A stretch of DNA of 64,000 bases from Armigeres subalbatus (Eukaryota; Arthropoda; Insecta; Diptera; Culicidae): contig NC_085141.1 in NCBI RefSeq assembly GCF_024139115.2, positions 365,772,759 to 365,836,758 of the forward strand, read 5' to 3'. Both the position numbers and the translations under genes were made by a program. Below, piece after piece: positions 47,041 through 58,347 of this stretch. Position 1 is the stretch's first letter. The number at the start of each line of letters is the position of its first letter. The notes beneath the pieces are model-generated. The model ran no database searches and was not told where the DNA came from. It saw nothing but the letters and a program-made list of their open reading frames with translations.

Positions 47041-47544
47041 TTCTCCTGTAATTGTAATTTCACCTAAAACTTGTTTAGAAACCTCTCAATATTTTTTTAG
47101 GAGATTCTTGGGGAAATTCCAAGAAAATTTCTTTTCTTCTCTCCAAGTTTTACTTCTAGACATTTCTTCGGCTATTCTTCCAGAAATATCTCCGGCATTT
47201 CCTTCAGGAATGCATTCGAGAGTTCCTCCCATAATACATCCAGAAGTTTCTTCAGAAATTTATGACGGAAATCCTCCGATTTCGCTCTATAATTTTACTT
47301 GTGAATTATAAGAAACTCCTTCGGAAATTCTTCTAGGAACTTCTCCGGGAATTCTATCACGAACTCTTCCTTCAATTTTTCGACAACTTCCAGGATTTTT
47401 TCCGGGAAAACCTCCATAAATTCAATAATCCTCTAGGATTTCATTCTGGAATGCTTTTCGCAATTACTTCAGAATACCTTTCAAGAATTCCTCTAGAAAT
47501 TTCTTTAGAAATTTCTCCAAGAATTCGATTGACATGAGTGGTGC

Positions 47545-47960
47545 GAAGTCCGTCTAGTTATTTGGTTTCGCCGATGACATTGATATAATGGCACGTAACT
47601 ATGAGAGGATGGAGGAAGCCTATATCAGACTGCAAGACTGCGTAGTTCTCTACGGACACGAGACCTGGACGATGCTCGTGGAGGACCAACGCGCACTGGG
47701 AGTGGGTTGCAGATGGCGGACGGTACGTGGAGGAGGCGAATGAACCACGAGTTGCATCAGCTGTTGGGAGAACCATCCATCGTTCACACCGCGAAAATCG
47801 GAAGACTGCGGTGGGCCGGGCACGTAGCCAGAATGTCGGACAATAATCCGGTGAAAATGGTTCTCGACAACGACCCGATGGGAACAAGAAGGCGCTGAAT
47901 GAAGAAGACTTTTATGTACATGTACAGGCCATTCAGCCCTTAGTCTGGTAATAAATAAAA
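47545..47960 (+). pseudogene. RTE-like LINE scrap with internal deletion
   Basis: 'FGFADDIDIMARNYERMEEA' (RT catalytic FADD) is joined directly to 'VVLYGHETWTMLVEDQRAL'. A C-terminal tail then follows in another frame, GTWRRRMNHELHQLLGEP and KIGRLRWAGHVARMSDNNP (47700-47895). The arrangement skips about 100 residues seen between these motifs in intact elements, so the copy is internally deleted as well as frameshifted. Confidence 0.7.
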
Positions 47961-48548
47961 TAAAAATTCTCCAAGAATTCATCCAAGTATTTCCCCGGAA
48001 ATTCTTCCAGGTATTTTTCCAGGATTTCCTTCAGGTAGTTCTCCAAGAATTCCTTCAGGAATTTCTCCGGGAATTTTTCCACGAAATTGTCCTGGAATTC
48101 TTTCCAGACTACACTCGGAATTTACTCCCAGATATTTTCCAAGAGTTCTTCCAGGAATTTCTTCAGACCAAACCCCTAGGAATTCATCCGGTAATTTCAT
48201 CAGAAATTTATCTGGGAATACTTTCAAGATTCCATCTGAGAATTTCTCCTTTAATTCCTCCTGGTATTTTTCCTGGAATTCCTTCAGATTTTTCTCCGGA
48301 TTTTTTTTCAGGAACTTCTGCATTAATTATTTCAGGACTTCCATGTGGGAGTTCCTCCGGGAGCTCCTCCAAGAGTTTTTCCAGAGTTCCTCCGGAAATC
48401 CTTCCAAGTACTTCACAGGGAATTCCAGGAGAACATTCGGCAGAAATTTCACGGGAAATGAGATTTCGGAAGCTCCTCCAGAAATTCAACTCCTGATATT
48501 CCGTTCTCCTGAAAATTCATTCTTTCAGGAATTCATTTAGGCTTCCTA

Positions 48549-48768
48549 GTGGGTTTCGTGGCCGTGCGGTTAGCGACGTCAATCGTCTAAACGCATGTGC
48601 AACGGAGTGTGGGTTCGATACCCGCCCCGGCAAGGAGAAAACTATTTGTGATCGAAAAATTCTCCACTGGTCCACTGGATGTCATGTGTCCTAGTCCGTT
48701 GTCTCATACTAAGTGTTAAGTATTCAGTCTGTACGACCCTTGGTCGAAGACGGTGTTCCTGTATTTTT
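48549..48768 (+). mobile_element. tRNA-headed SINE
   Basis: GTGGGTTTCGTGGCCGTGCG with A-box TGGCCGTGCGGTTAGCGACG and B-box GGGTTCGATACCC. The body runs 'ctccactggtccactggatgtcatgtgtcctagtccg...gtcgaagacggtgttcctgta'. It is intact-looking, about 220 bp, and sits inside the minisatellite. Different family from the other two SINEs here. Confidence 0.8.
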
Positions 48769-49524
48769 TTAGGAATTTATCTACAAATTCCTCTAGAAGT
48801 TCCTCTGAGAATTTCTCTGGGAGTTCCTCCGGGAAATCCACGGGAATTGCACTGGTAGGTTCTTTAAGAATTCTTCCAGGAGTTCATCCCGGAGTTTTCG
48901 AGTTTTCGAAATTCTTCCTTCAGTTCTTCGAGAAATTCCTTCAGAAGTTCACCCAACAGTTCCTCCGAGAATTCTTCTGAAAATGAAATTTCCCCAAGAA
49001 ATTCCTCCGGAAGTTCCTCCGAGAGTTCCTTTTCAGAGGAAATGAAACTCCTGGAAGAATTCTAGTAGATACTGCCGGTGGATCTCCCGTAAGAATTGCC
49101 GAAGGAACTGTCTGAGAAACTCCTGTAAGAACTCCCGTAGGATTTTCAGGAGGAACTCTTAGAAGAATTCCTAGAGGACCTCCCGGAGGAACTCGCAGGG
49201 AAACTATCGGAAGAACTTCGCGAGGTATTTCCAGCTAAATTTCTGAAGAAAGCTTTAATGATTTCCTGAGAAAAGCGTGAATGATTTCCTGGAAGAGCTA
49301 CTGATGGAACTCTCGGATGAATTTGCAGAGGAACACCCTGAGGAAATGCCGGTGGAATTCCCGGAGGAACTCCCGGAGAAATCCTTGAAGTAACCCGCAG
49401 GAATTTGTGAAGAAGCTCCAGGGAGAATTTTCAGATGAACCCCCGGAGAAACTGCCAGTAGAACAACCAGAAGAATTATCGAAAAAAAATCTTGAAGAAT
49501 TCATCTTATAGATAAATCTCGTCT

Positions 49525-49613
49525 AGCTGAAACCTTTTTTCTTTTTTTTTTGTGTCTTTATTAAGGAGACTTTCAGCCCGAGGCTGGCTCGTCTCCGGGA
49601 AGCTGAAACCTTT
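49525..49613 (-). mobile_element. 63-bp LINE 3'-end scrap with 13-bp TSD
   Basis: 49538-49600 is a poly(T) start followed by TGTGTCTTTATTAAGGAGAC and 'tttcagcccgaggctggctcgtctccggga', in minus orientation. It is flanked by AGCTGAAACCTTT at 49525-49537 and 49601-49613 (exact). An extremely 5'-truncated retrotransposition product. Confidence 0.8.
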
Positions 49614-50475
49614 GTAGGGGTATGTAGCTAAATTATCATCATTATCAGAGGTCTTCCCGGAGAATTACCTGTGAAGATCTCAGAAAAAATGTTGGGACGA
49701 GCTTCTGGAGGAATTTCTATATAAATTCCTGAAGAAATGAATTCCAGAAAAAAAAGCCTTAATGAATTCCCGGAGGAAATTCTGGAGAAATTCCCGGGAA
49801 AATTTTCATAGGAACCCCCGTATGAACTGCCGATAGAACTACCGGAATAATTCTCGAAGGAAATCCTGGAGGAATTCCTGGAAGAACTCCAGGTGGAACT
49901 CCTGGGAGAATTCTCGGAGAAATTTTCGGAGAAACTCCAGGAGGATCTCCCGGTGGAAATCTTGAAGTTTCCACAAGATTTTTTTCAGGATCTCTTAGGG
50001 AATGATTCTAGACATTTCTACGAAAATTCTATTGATAATTTCATTTCCGGTATAACTTATGTGAAAATTGGATGGAATTGGTGGAATTCCTGGAGAAATT
50101 CTTTGAAATTTTCACAAGAAATTATTCGAAACATTCACGGAAAATTTTATGGAATTTACACAAGAAATTCGAAGATTTCGAAGAAACTCTCAGGAATGTT
50201 TACTGGCAATTCTAAATATTCTTAGGAACTCCACGGTGCAGTTTTTCAGAAATTTTTATGAGAAACAGCAGGAAAGAATTATCTGAAGACATTCCTGAAG
50301 AACTTATGAAGGAGTTCGTGGTGGATTTCTCGGAGTAAATAAAGATTGACTTTTCGGATCAATTACTGGGGAAATTTGTGGTGGAATTCCTGAAGACATT
50401 GCCGAAAAAGTTACTGGAGGCATTCCTAAAGAATCCCTAATAAGATACCCGATAGAGTGTCTGGAGCGATTATCG

Positions 50476-51609
50476 AAGGAATTCTTGGAGAAAGCTTGTA
50501 TATTGTTTTTTCTGCCTATTTTATAATAGGTTATTATAATAATTTATTATTATTTCAGAGAGGATTTGTTTAGAAATTCAGATGTATGGTTCTAGTTTTC
50601 AAAAATTGCAGGAATGCAGAATGCAGGATTTTTTAACTGTTGGTTGTGGACTTGGTTTCAAAGTTTTTGGAATTTAGAAGGAAATAGTGCCGAGCACTAA
50701 TATTCATTTGTTTTTATAAAACTACTGCTAAAATAACAATTTAGAACACCTAAAAAAGTTGACCCCCCCCCCCCCTCTCGAAATCTTGGCTACGCCTATG
50801 TATCTTTTGTTATGTTTCTTTTAATTGGAACATAACACCACGTTCTTAGTTTTGATTAAACTTCTGCTCAGTGAATCCAGTGAATACATTTTTAATCAAC
50901 CTATCTAGCTAATTTTTAGGTGCTGCTCTGGCTCATCGTCACAGGGAACGCATCAAAAAAGTTTTGCTGAAAAGAAGAAAACTCACATCATTATCACTGA
51001 TGAAAAAGGCCTGTGCCTGACTGCACTACCATTCAAGGCTCCAATATACGATGTCAGTTAAATCACATGCTCATACTTTAAATCAGTATGTCGATGCCAG
51101 ATATGTGACGCGGCACCAAGCAAAAATAATCAAAATGTAATACTACCACGACAGGATATGCCTTTGGTTGCCATGTCAGTGATAATGGCGTAAGCCCACT
51201 CATCGCATCAAGATAACATATCCGAGGAGGGGAGGGGAAAATTATTATATCATTATTATATTCATATGTTTATTACTTATTATTCCGTTATGTTTTTGTT
51301 TATTTATAAAATTAACAGCATATAGCAATCAATAAAAGAAATAAATCCATACATCATCTATTTGCAGAAAAGGAAAAAAAATCCAACAGTCTACGGTCCA
51401 GTTTAACAGTTTGATTATAGCTTTCTGGCGCAACTAATGCCTCTATTCACATTCGGTGTTTGGAAATTGGAAAGAATAGAACATAAACGGTTAATGGTCC
51501 TGAGCTTTGAATTGTGTATACCATATTTCAACAAATATTCCGGTTTCATGTTATGAAAAACAACATTTTACTTTACAATGATCTGAAAACTCAGATGTGA
51601 ATATGTCCA
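50476..51609. other. AT-rich spacer with poly(C) tract
   Basis: A C-run of about 14 lies at about 50762-50775. No ORF or element supported otherwise. Confidence 0.4.
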
Positions 51610-51778
51610 TTAGGGAAGATCCATTAATTACGTAACGCAAAAATTGGACTTTTCCCCCCCCCCCCCCCCCCTATGTCACACTTTTTGTATGAAGCTTCTG
51701 AAAATTTTGTATGGATCGTCACATTTCACTCAAAACGGGCCCCCTCACCGCGTTATGTAATTTGTGGACGTTCCCTTA
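51610..51778. mobile_element. 163-bp MITE with TTA duplication
   Basis: Ends GGGAAGATCCATTAATTACG (51613) and, in reverse complement, GGGAACGTCCACAAATTACA (ending 51775). TTA lies outside both ends (51610-51612 and 51776-51778). A C-run of about 18 interrupts the left arm (51655-51672). Confidence 0.75.
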
Positions 51779-51824
51779 TGAGGAAGATTTTGATTTTAAA
51801 AATGTATTGGAGGTACCCACTTTC

Positions 51825-51895
51825 CCTTCGATAGGACTCGAACCCACGATCCTCAGTACGCTAGACTGGTGAATTGACCAAATAAGCTACGAAGG
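51825..51895 (-). repeat. tRNA-like SINE head or pseudo-tRNA
   Basis: The minus strand reads CCTTCGTAGCTTATTTGGTC ... GGGTTCGAGTCC ... CGAAGG. It has a 6-bp acceptor stem, A-box-like and B-box-like segments, and 71 nt in all. The CCTTCG/CGAAGG ends resemble tRNA-Tyr, but the anticodon-position triplet reads AGC and the D-arm is poor. More likely a tRNA-derived repeat than a working tRNA. Confidence 0.5.
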
Positions 51896-51899
51896 ACCT

Positions 51900-52190
51900 C
51901 CGTCGGCCTTTTCACAACTTAGCAGTTACTGAATGAGCCCGAGACTCCCAAATTAGAAGCATAGTCAAATCTAACCTTTCCACATGTGTATAGTATACGT
52001 TCACATTAGAGGAGCGTGAATATTTAGAATGTCTGGCGGCTACACACATTCTCCATCAGCAATTGTACTGATCAAGTGAGGTTTTGTGGGCTATTTGCCA
52101 GTCTGTCGTCAAGCTCAGACCCGACTGTATTGCGTAGGCAAGAGCACGCAACTCAGGTTCAATTCAGGTTCAGTTCAGTGAACTGAACAT
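51900..52190. other. spacer
   Basis: Short CAGGTTCAATTCAGGTTCAGTTCAGTGAACTGAAC repeat-palindrome at 52152-52188; nothing else. Confidence 0.4.
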
Positions 52191-52191
52191 T

Positions 52192-52348
52192 TCTCGCTTA
52201 ACTTTTCAAAAGGACCTAAGTAACATTTTTTTCATGAATTAATTTGAATAGCGCAATCAACAGAACAGCATGAAAGCTATTGATTGCAGTATTCAAATTA
52301 ATTAATGAAAAAAATGTTACTTAGGTCCGTTTGAAAAGTTAAGCGAGA
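52192..52348. mobile_element. 157-bp foldback MITE
   Basis: TCTCGCTTAACTTTTCAAA (52192) returns as its exact complement ending 52348. Pairing continues through 'aggacctaagtaacatttttttcat' and 'aattaatttgaata' with few mismatches, leaving a loop of about 30 nt. A near-perfect hairpin. Target duplication not resolved. Confidence 0.85.
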
Positions 52349-52543
52349 TTTTACTGATGAAAAATAGGGACGTGCCTAGCCTAGCGAAATCGTTTGTGTA
52401 GTTTGTATACGGGGATGCCTTTGGTGAAATATGTGTGGCTATGTGACAATATCAGAAATACATGGATAATTAACTAATTGCTCAGAATAACTGAGTGAAG
52501 AGTGAAGTGAATTGGTGAGTTTGGTTTAATATATATTTTTTAT
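52349..52543. other. spacer
   Basis: Nothing supported. Confidence 0.4.
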
Positions 52544-53395
52544 ATGATTTCAAAACTAAATGCGCGCTGGATTTTGGTTTGTTTTTGGATCCAATATCCT
52601 ATTGATAATGGTAGCATAAACAGGCGGGTCTTATTGCGTGTTCCGGTGTACTTATGCAGGATTTTGAAGTGCTATTTCGAGAATCGTATCCTGACTTACG
52701 GAACAAACATCGGGCAAAGGTCGATCAGAGTCACGACAGGAGTGCCACAAGGTTCTATACTCGGACCCATTCTTTGGAATGCGATGTACAATGGAATACT
52801 AACACTGAAGCTACCCAAAGGAGTCGTGATCGTTAGATTTGCCGATGACGTTGTCTTGTCGATAACGAGTGGGAATCTAACGAGTGAGTAACTGGAAAGC
52901 CGCACAGAGGGCGAGCATTTCTGTCGGAGGGCACGTAATTAGGCGCTCACTGAAACACCTGGGGGTGATGATAGACGATCGATTAAATTTGAATAGCCAC
53001 GTTGACTATGCCTGCGCGAATAATACGAAGGCGACCATGGCGTTAGCCCGACTTATGCCAAATGTTAGTGGTCCGAGGAGTAGTAGAAGGCGGCTTTTGG
53101 TGAGCATATCATCGTCAATCCTGAGGTACATTGTCCCCGCCTGGGGTAATGCGCTCAAAACGAAGCGTATCCCGGCAAAGCAAAAAAACCGTGTATCATG
53201 GCTATGGGAGTCGCTAGCGCCTATAGGACTATATCATTGGAGGCAGTATGTGTGATCGCCACGATGATCCTCGTCGGCATGATGCTGACTGAGAATATTG
53301 AGTGCTACCAAAAAAGGGACATTAGAGGTGTGAGGAACACAGTGAGAATAGAGTCGATGACCAAATGGCAGCTTGAGTGAGATAATTCGGACAAA
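52544..53395 (+). pseudogene. R1-type non-LTR retrotransposon RT fragment
   Basis: Frame 52544-52891 carries RVTTGVPQGSILGPILW and the catalytic VRFADDVVLS. It stops, and the next frame (52884-53255) carries KHLGVMIDDRLNLNSHVDYA and ILRYIVPAWGNAL. A third (from 53198) carries GVASAYRTISLEAVCVIA. This order and wording match R1-clade RT domains. Roughly 40 residues just after FADD are missing, endonuclease and ORF1 are absent, and there are at least two frameshifts. Confidence 0.8.
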
Positions 53396-53889
53396 GGAAG
53401 GTAGAACCACCGCCTCATTCCAAACTTGACGGTTTTTTTAAATCTGTATAAGGCGTTCCTTTTTATTTTTAATTAGGCTCAACATCGGCATATACCCTTA
53501 TTGCATCTTGTAACTTTAAACAATAAATGAGATCTGATTACAGCTCCATACTAAACTCAAGCGGTTTACTACAAATTTCTTCATGACTGCTCTCCACCTA
53601 GAGTGTACAAAAGTAACATTCATAACTTACGCCAATCAACAACAGTTGTCACTGCTGTATATGCAAAATCATATTGATATAAATACACAGCATCACCACC
53701 TCACGTTTGATAGTTTCAATTACGCAATTTATACCAGCAGATGTGCTAGTGTTGTTGAAATAATTTGAAAAAGCGGAATTTTAGCTAGAAGCTCAAGCGG
53801 AATTTTAGCTAGAATGCCACTGGTCTCGTCCAATTGTAAAACTAGATGAAATAAACGATAAAAGATAAAATGAAAAATAAAATAGGGAA
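53396..53889. other. spacer
   Basis: A local duplication 'agctcaagcggaattttagctagaa' at about 53773-53813; no gene. Confidence 0.4.
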
Positions 53890-55385
53890 TGACACTTTTC
53901 ACAGACAATCACGGGTGTTACTGGGGTCTGCCTAAAGCGAAGAAAACACTTCCGGGTAGGTCGTGGTGCTGCTCCCTTGCTGGAGCATGAACCGCATTCC
54001 TGTTAGCATCGCAGGTTGGTTTCCTGGGGAAGTTGCGTAGTCCTAAACTTTGGTGCGCTGTTCTCCGGTGTTTGGTTTGAAGGATGTGGGCTGTGTAAGG
54101 GACTGCCTATGTTTTTGTTCATATTTTTCAGCCATTTTCTGCCTTAATGGACCCTATGGGATCATTCAGTTCTTTCATGTAAAGGTTCGAAAGCCAATTG
54201 TATGACAAAATGGCAATTTCAGAGCCCGAAATTTTTCGGAGGAGCCATCTTGCTCGAATAGGTATTCTCTTGAAACCTTGATGAAAAGGTGAAAGAAATT
54301 TCGAAGACTTGGCAGAATGTCGTGTAAAATAAAGGCTGAAGAATAGAATAGCCGTTGAAAACAAAGGTGTGATTGCATCGTGTGGTGCCCCACCTCTGTC
54401 TTCGCCAGTGGTCGGGGTGCCATTGAACCGGACGTTTTGCCCTACCCGGAATCTCTGGACAGACTTCGGCACTCGACCGGTCACTCGCTGAAGTGAGAAA
54501 GGGCTGAAGATTGGAGAAGACAAATTAGATGTTAAGAGTAGTTCAGGCTACGCAACACCCTTCCACGGAAGATGAACCCCCTGTCGGTGTAGGATAGATC
54601 CGCCGCCGCGGATGATCTGAGTAATTCGCGACCGAACTGGGAGCTAAATGGCTCAACGTAAAAATTGGTGGTGAATGACACGAGAATGTAGTGAAAAGAC
54701 TATGATTAGACCTATATCATGCTGAATGGCTCATAGACAAGGGAGAACGGATCTGGAGGAGATCGTCGGTGTAGTCCAGATCCACCGCCGGGGACTAGGC
54801 CGAGTAGATCGCGAGGCGTTGAAGGACCGGTTTCGGGTCGTCGAGGCACCATTGAACCGGACGCTATGCTCCACTCGGAATCTTTGCACCGACTTCGGCA
54901 CTCGATCGGTAAACCGTTGACGTGAGAAAGTGCATAGGACTTACTGATCTGGTGTAATAGTAGTGTTGTTATCGAAATAGCCTTCCACGAACGCCGTCGG
55001 GGACTATCTGGGTAGAGTGCGACCACGTTGAGAGCTAACTGGCTCAAACAGGAGATGGTGCTGAATTTTAGCACGAGGAAAAGTTGAAGGGCTCAAGGCT
55101 TTTATGTGCTTACTGGCACAAAAAAGGGAGCCGAAGGGCTGAGAAGTAAATAAAACATCGCAGCGAGGCGCCGCGAAACTTGTCATTTTGGGAGGAGTAC
55201 ATTTGGTACTGCCTATCCCCCTTAAGTAATACTGGAAGGTAATCTCGGGAGGGTTCAGGGTATTAGTAGAGAGGGTAACTCAAGTAACCTTCTGTTATTT
55301 GGGTAGGTTTAGTGGGCAGGCCTTCTGTCAACCCCACTCCCTGACTGATAATTTCAAGTGTCTGTTTGCAGATTTGCCTTCATCT
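53890..55385. repeat. imperfect 390-430-bp direct duplication, GC-rich
   Basis: CATTGAACCGGACG followed by 'ctcggaatct...gacttcggcactcgaycggt...tgagaaag' occurs at 54421 and 54850 (429 bp apart). GAGCTAAMTGGCTCAA occurs at 54641 and 55032. A 'gatccaccgcc-gggactaggccgagtagatcgcg' motif appears three times (about 54595, 54780 and 54998). No coding domain; possibly part of an unrecognised repeat family. Confidence 0.5.
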
Positions 55386-55669
55386 CTCTACAAAAAAAAA
55401 CAGCCCTATTTTTGCTAATTCATATTCGATTCCTTCTACTATTTGCGAGGTAAAATGTTGTAATGAACGAAAATACTTTGAAAATCAAAACTCAAACTTT
55501 TCGATGAGATGGTTTTTCGTACAATTTGCAAGAAATTTTTAAGTTTTTAAAATTCAAAAAAAAATTAAAAATTGATTTTTGCCAGTTTTGTTTTTTTTTA
55601 CTTAATAAATTGGAAAAATAGTATGATAAAACTGTAAACAAAAAATCATTCTGAAGCATTTTTGTTTTG
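55386..55669. other. AT-rich spacer
   Basis: Nothing supported. Confidence 0.4.
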
Positions 55670-56147
55670 AGCTTGAGCTTGATGACCCTGCACTTCGTAG
55701 TCGCTACTCCGTGCACTCAATGTTCGCAGTCCGAGGGCTCTAGTATTTTTTTATGGGAATGGGAAGAATTGATTAGGCAATCACGCGTCCACTGCAAGCC
55801 ATGATCACCTCTGCACTCGCAGAGGAATATTATTGGAATCTGGGGGTTGGGTTCAATGGCAGAGGTTTGTTATGGTTAACGGATTGCCTATGTGATAGTA
55901 ATTGAAAAAGTGGTTATATCCAATTGGATGCCAAACGTGCTTTTTCGCTCATTTCGAATTTCAAGTTATGTCTGAAAGTTAGGTAGAAACAGTATGGAAG
56001 CCCATTTTCAGTCCTATCGATTGCTAGAACACGAGAGATATATGGAAAGAAACAAAGTAGCAAGAATTGAACGGGGCTGAGATTGAACCCACGACCTCCT
56101 GCATATGAGGCAGAAGTGGTAGCCATATGACCACCAAGCCCGTTAAT
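55670..56147 (-). mobile_element. Feilai-like tRNA-headed SINE, inverted copy
   Basis: The minus strand begins AACGGGCTTGGTGGTCATAT, with B-box GGTCGTGGGTTCAATCTC, and ends in GCTCAAGCTCAA repeats. It is collinear with the SINE at 11245-11843 but lacks the extra segment near that copy's 3' end. Confidence 0.8.
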
Positions 56148-57971
56148 AATTTTGACTCATTCTTGTTTTCCATATAGATATGTAAGTTGTGTACGCAAAA
56201 AAAATGTCAGAAAATTGGGTCAGCTAGTTTCTAAATTTTTTGTTATTTTATTATCTCCTTCATCTGTGTAAGCTGTTTCGATTCCGAGCGCAGCAGCGAT
56301 TAGGCAGATGATAGAACAATTATAAAATAAAAACGCTTGTAAGGACCTGGTAAGCTGCGTGGAGAAAATCGGATCCGTTGAATTGAAGCTGGTGAATCTG
56401 CAATGACCGTGGATATGTTTATTTCTGCAACTCCATCCACGATTTGTGCAAGGGTTCTCAGACATGAAAATGCGTTTTGCCCTTCTCACAGAGTACTATT
56501 TGTTCCATCCTCGGTTAACCAAATATTCATCACGGAAACCCTTCACGGTTGGCATCACTGCCCTACGACAGCACATTACGACTGCAAGTTGAACAGTTTC
56601 GCTAAACGGGACTGCAGTTGCAATAAAATAAACGGAAAACTTCAAGAACTGAGTTTCACACTGGGAAATGATCGCGTTTATGGGTTGATATAAAATGTAA
56701 TAGTTGGGTTGGTGACCGGGTGCGGGGGGGGGGGATTGGTGGTAGATGCTAGGAAGAGGGAAATCATGAAAACTTTTTCCCACCATTTGACCAGCACCAA
56801 CGAGTGTAATACAGACCGTCGCCGTCATTTGGGCAGCAGTTAATATTTTTGGTTTCCGCTGAGGAAATTTTCAAATGTTCTCTTCCGGATGATTACATCC
56901 CGGGCCATAATCAAGCTCCGTTGTAATTATGTGTACTTAATTTTTATCTAGATAAGCGTTATCGTAATGCTTTCGCAATAGAAACAGCTTGTTTCGGATT
57001 CTTCCACATTATTAGTTTAATTTTTCATGCTTTGAAAGGGTAGGTTGTATTACAAGCTTGGCCAATAACATTTTACAATTTAGGCTGATTTTCATGGACT
57101 TGTTTTAAGCATGAAAATAAATACAAAGCTCAGTGACATTTTCTCTTATACATATCAAAATAGAGAAGAACCATCTCGTCAGATTGAGTTAATTTTGTTT
57201 ATTTATACTTATACAAATGATATGTCAAACTATGTATTATTTTAATAAATTTACCATGATACTGACGGAAATTGTTTCCATGGTCTTATGATTTATTCGA
57301 TTAGGGAATCCACAATATGAACGAATAACGAACAAAATCTGTCTTCTTCGTTCGTTACGAAAAACGTGCTATCCCGTGAAAATGTATTATTCAAGCTTGA
57401 ATGAGCGCAGGCCTGTTTGTCGTCGACCAAAATCAGGAGGAAGTCCCTTGTGTGCTCTCCGTGTTTCATGTCGAACCAAACTTCTAATGAACGATGTCAC
57501 CCAAACGAAGTTGATTCAAGAAGAAACATATAGCTCGTCTGCCGGCTCCTGAATGCTGTGAGTGATTGGTCCGTCGCGGGAATTAATGTGCTTCCAAGCG
57601 AGAAAAATATTTTGCATTGTTGTTTGTCGTCGTGGTGAATCTCGGCTCCGGAAAGATGTTGATGGGTCGAGACAAAGCGCGTAGGAAGCTTTTAAGGTGA
57701 TTGACGTTGCGACTTCCGTCAATTGCAATAATTGTTTTGGGAAATGTGGGAAATGATGTTTCTTGATAGCTTTGATATTTTTGGAAAGGTGGGATGCACC
57801 ATTTTATCCGAATCATTTATTCAACATCGGTTTATGATTTAGAAACACCATTATTTGCATTATAAACTGAAGGTCGTCAGATAAATAAAGTCGGTTAATG
57901 GTCTTAATTTTTAAAAGCAACCTACATACATCATTTGATTTTCTAATTTTTACCCTTTTTACTCATTTCAG
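56148..57971. other. unique DNA, probably intron or upstream region of the next exon
   Basis: Contains a G-run (56722-56734) and otherwise AT-rich unique sequence. Small ORFs (56403-56693 plus, 56496-56828 minus) show no domain. It ends in a strong splice acceptor at 57970-57971. Confidence 0.4.
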
Positions 57972-58347
57972 AATCCTCCATGGCCCACACAATGCACAGA
58001 AGCGGTCGTAATTGAATCCCACCCATCCAGCACACCAAACTGTTCATAATCTCTAACCGGCTTTCCCGAGAATTGCCCAACATCCTAAATTTAACAACTC
58101 AACCCTCAAATGGCACGTCCCGCATAGTCTCCGGCAAACCGCAGACTTCACCGGTTCAACCCACGGCTGCGGAAATACCAACAATCCATCGAAACCATCA
58201 CCGTCATACGTCAAGATCATCAGCGAAACACAAACTCGATTTCGACTCTTCGGACCACCCCACCGGCAAGCAGACGAGTGCAGACGAAACCGGAACCCGC
58301 GGCCGAGAGCTTCATGTGGAATAAGCGACGCCTTCGACGCCGGTTCG

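Larger units (their letters stand above)
47090..50475. repeat. 3.4-kb minisatellite with polarity switch at about 49.03 kb
   Basis: Degenerate units of about 15 bp. From 47090 to about 49025 the plus strand reads TTCCTCCGGGAATTCTTCCA-like. From about 49030 to 50475 it reads GGAGGAACTCCCGGAAGAAT-like, the complement. The left half is interrupted by an RTE-like scrap (47545-47960) and a SINE (48549-48768); the right half by a 63-bp LINE scrap (49538-49600). ORFs on both strands are by-products. Confidence 0.85.

Noticed and set aside
51825..51895. Functional tRNA-Tyr or tRNA-Ala
   Set aside because: Acceptor resembles tRNA-Tyr, but the anticodon triplet is wrong, the D-arm is weak, and the Tyr intron is missing; a tRNA-derived repeat is simpler.
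58073..58324. 83-aa plus-strand ORF in the candidate exon
   Set aside because: Starts at TTG and lies in the presumed 5' UTR part of the exon, upstream of the ATG at 58348 in another frame.
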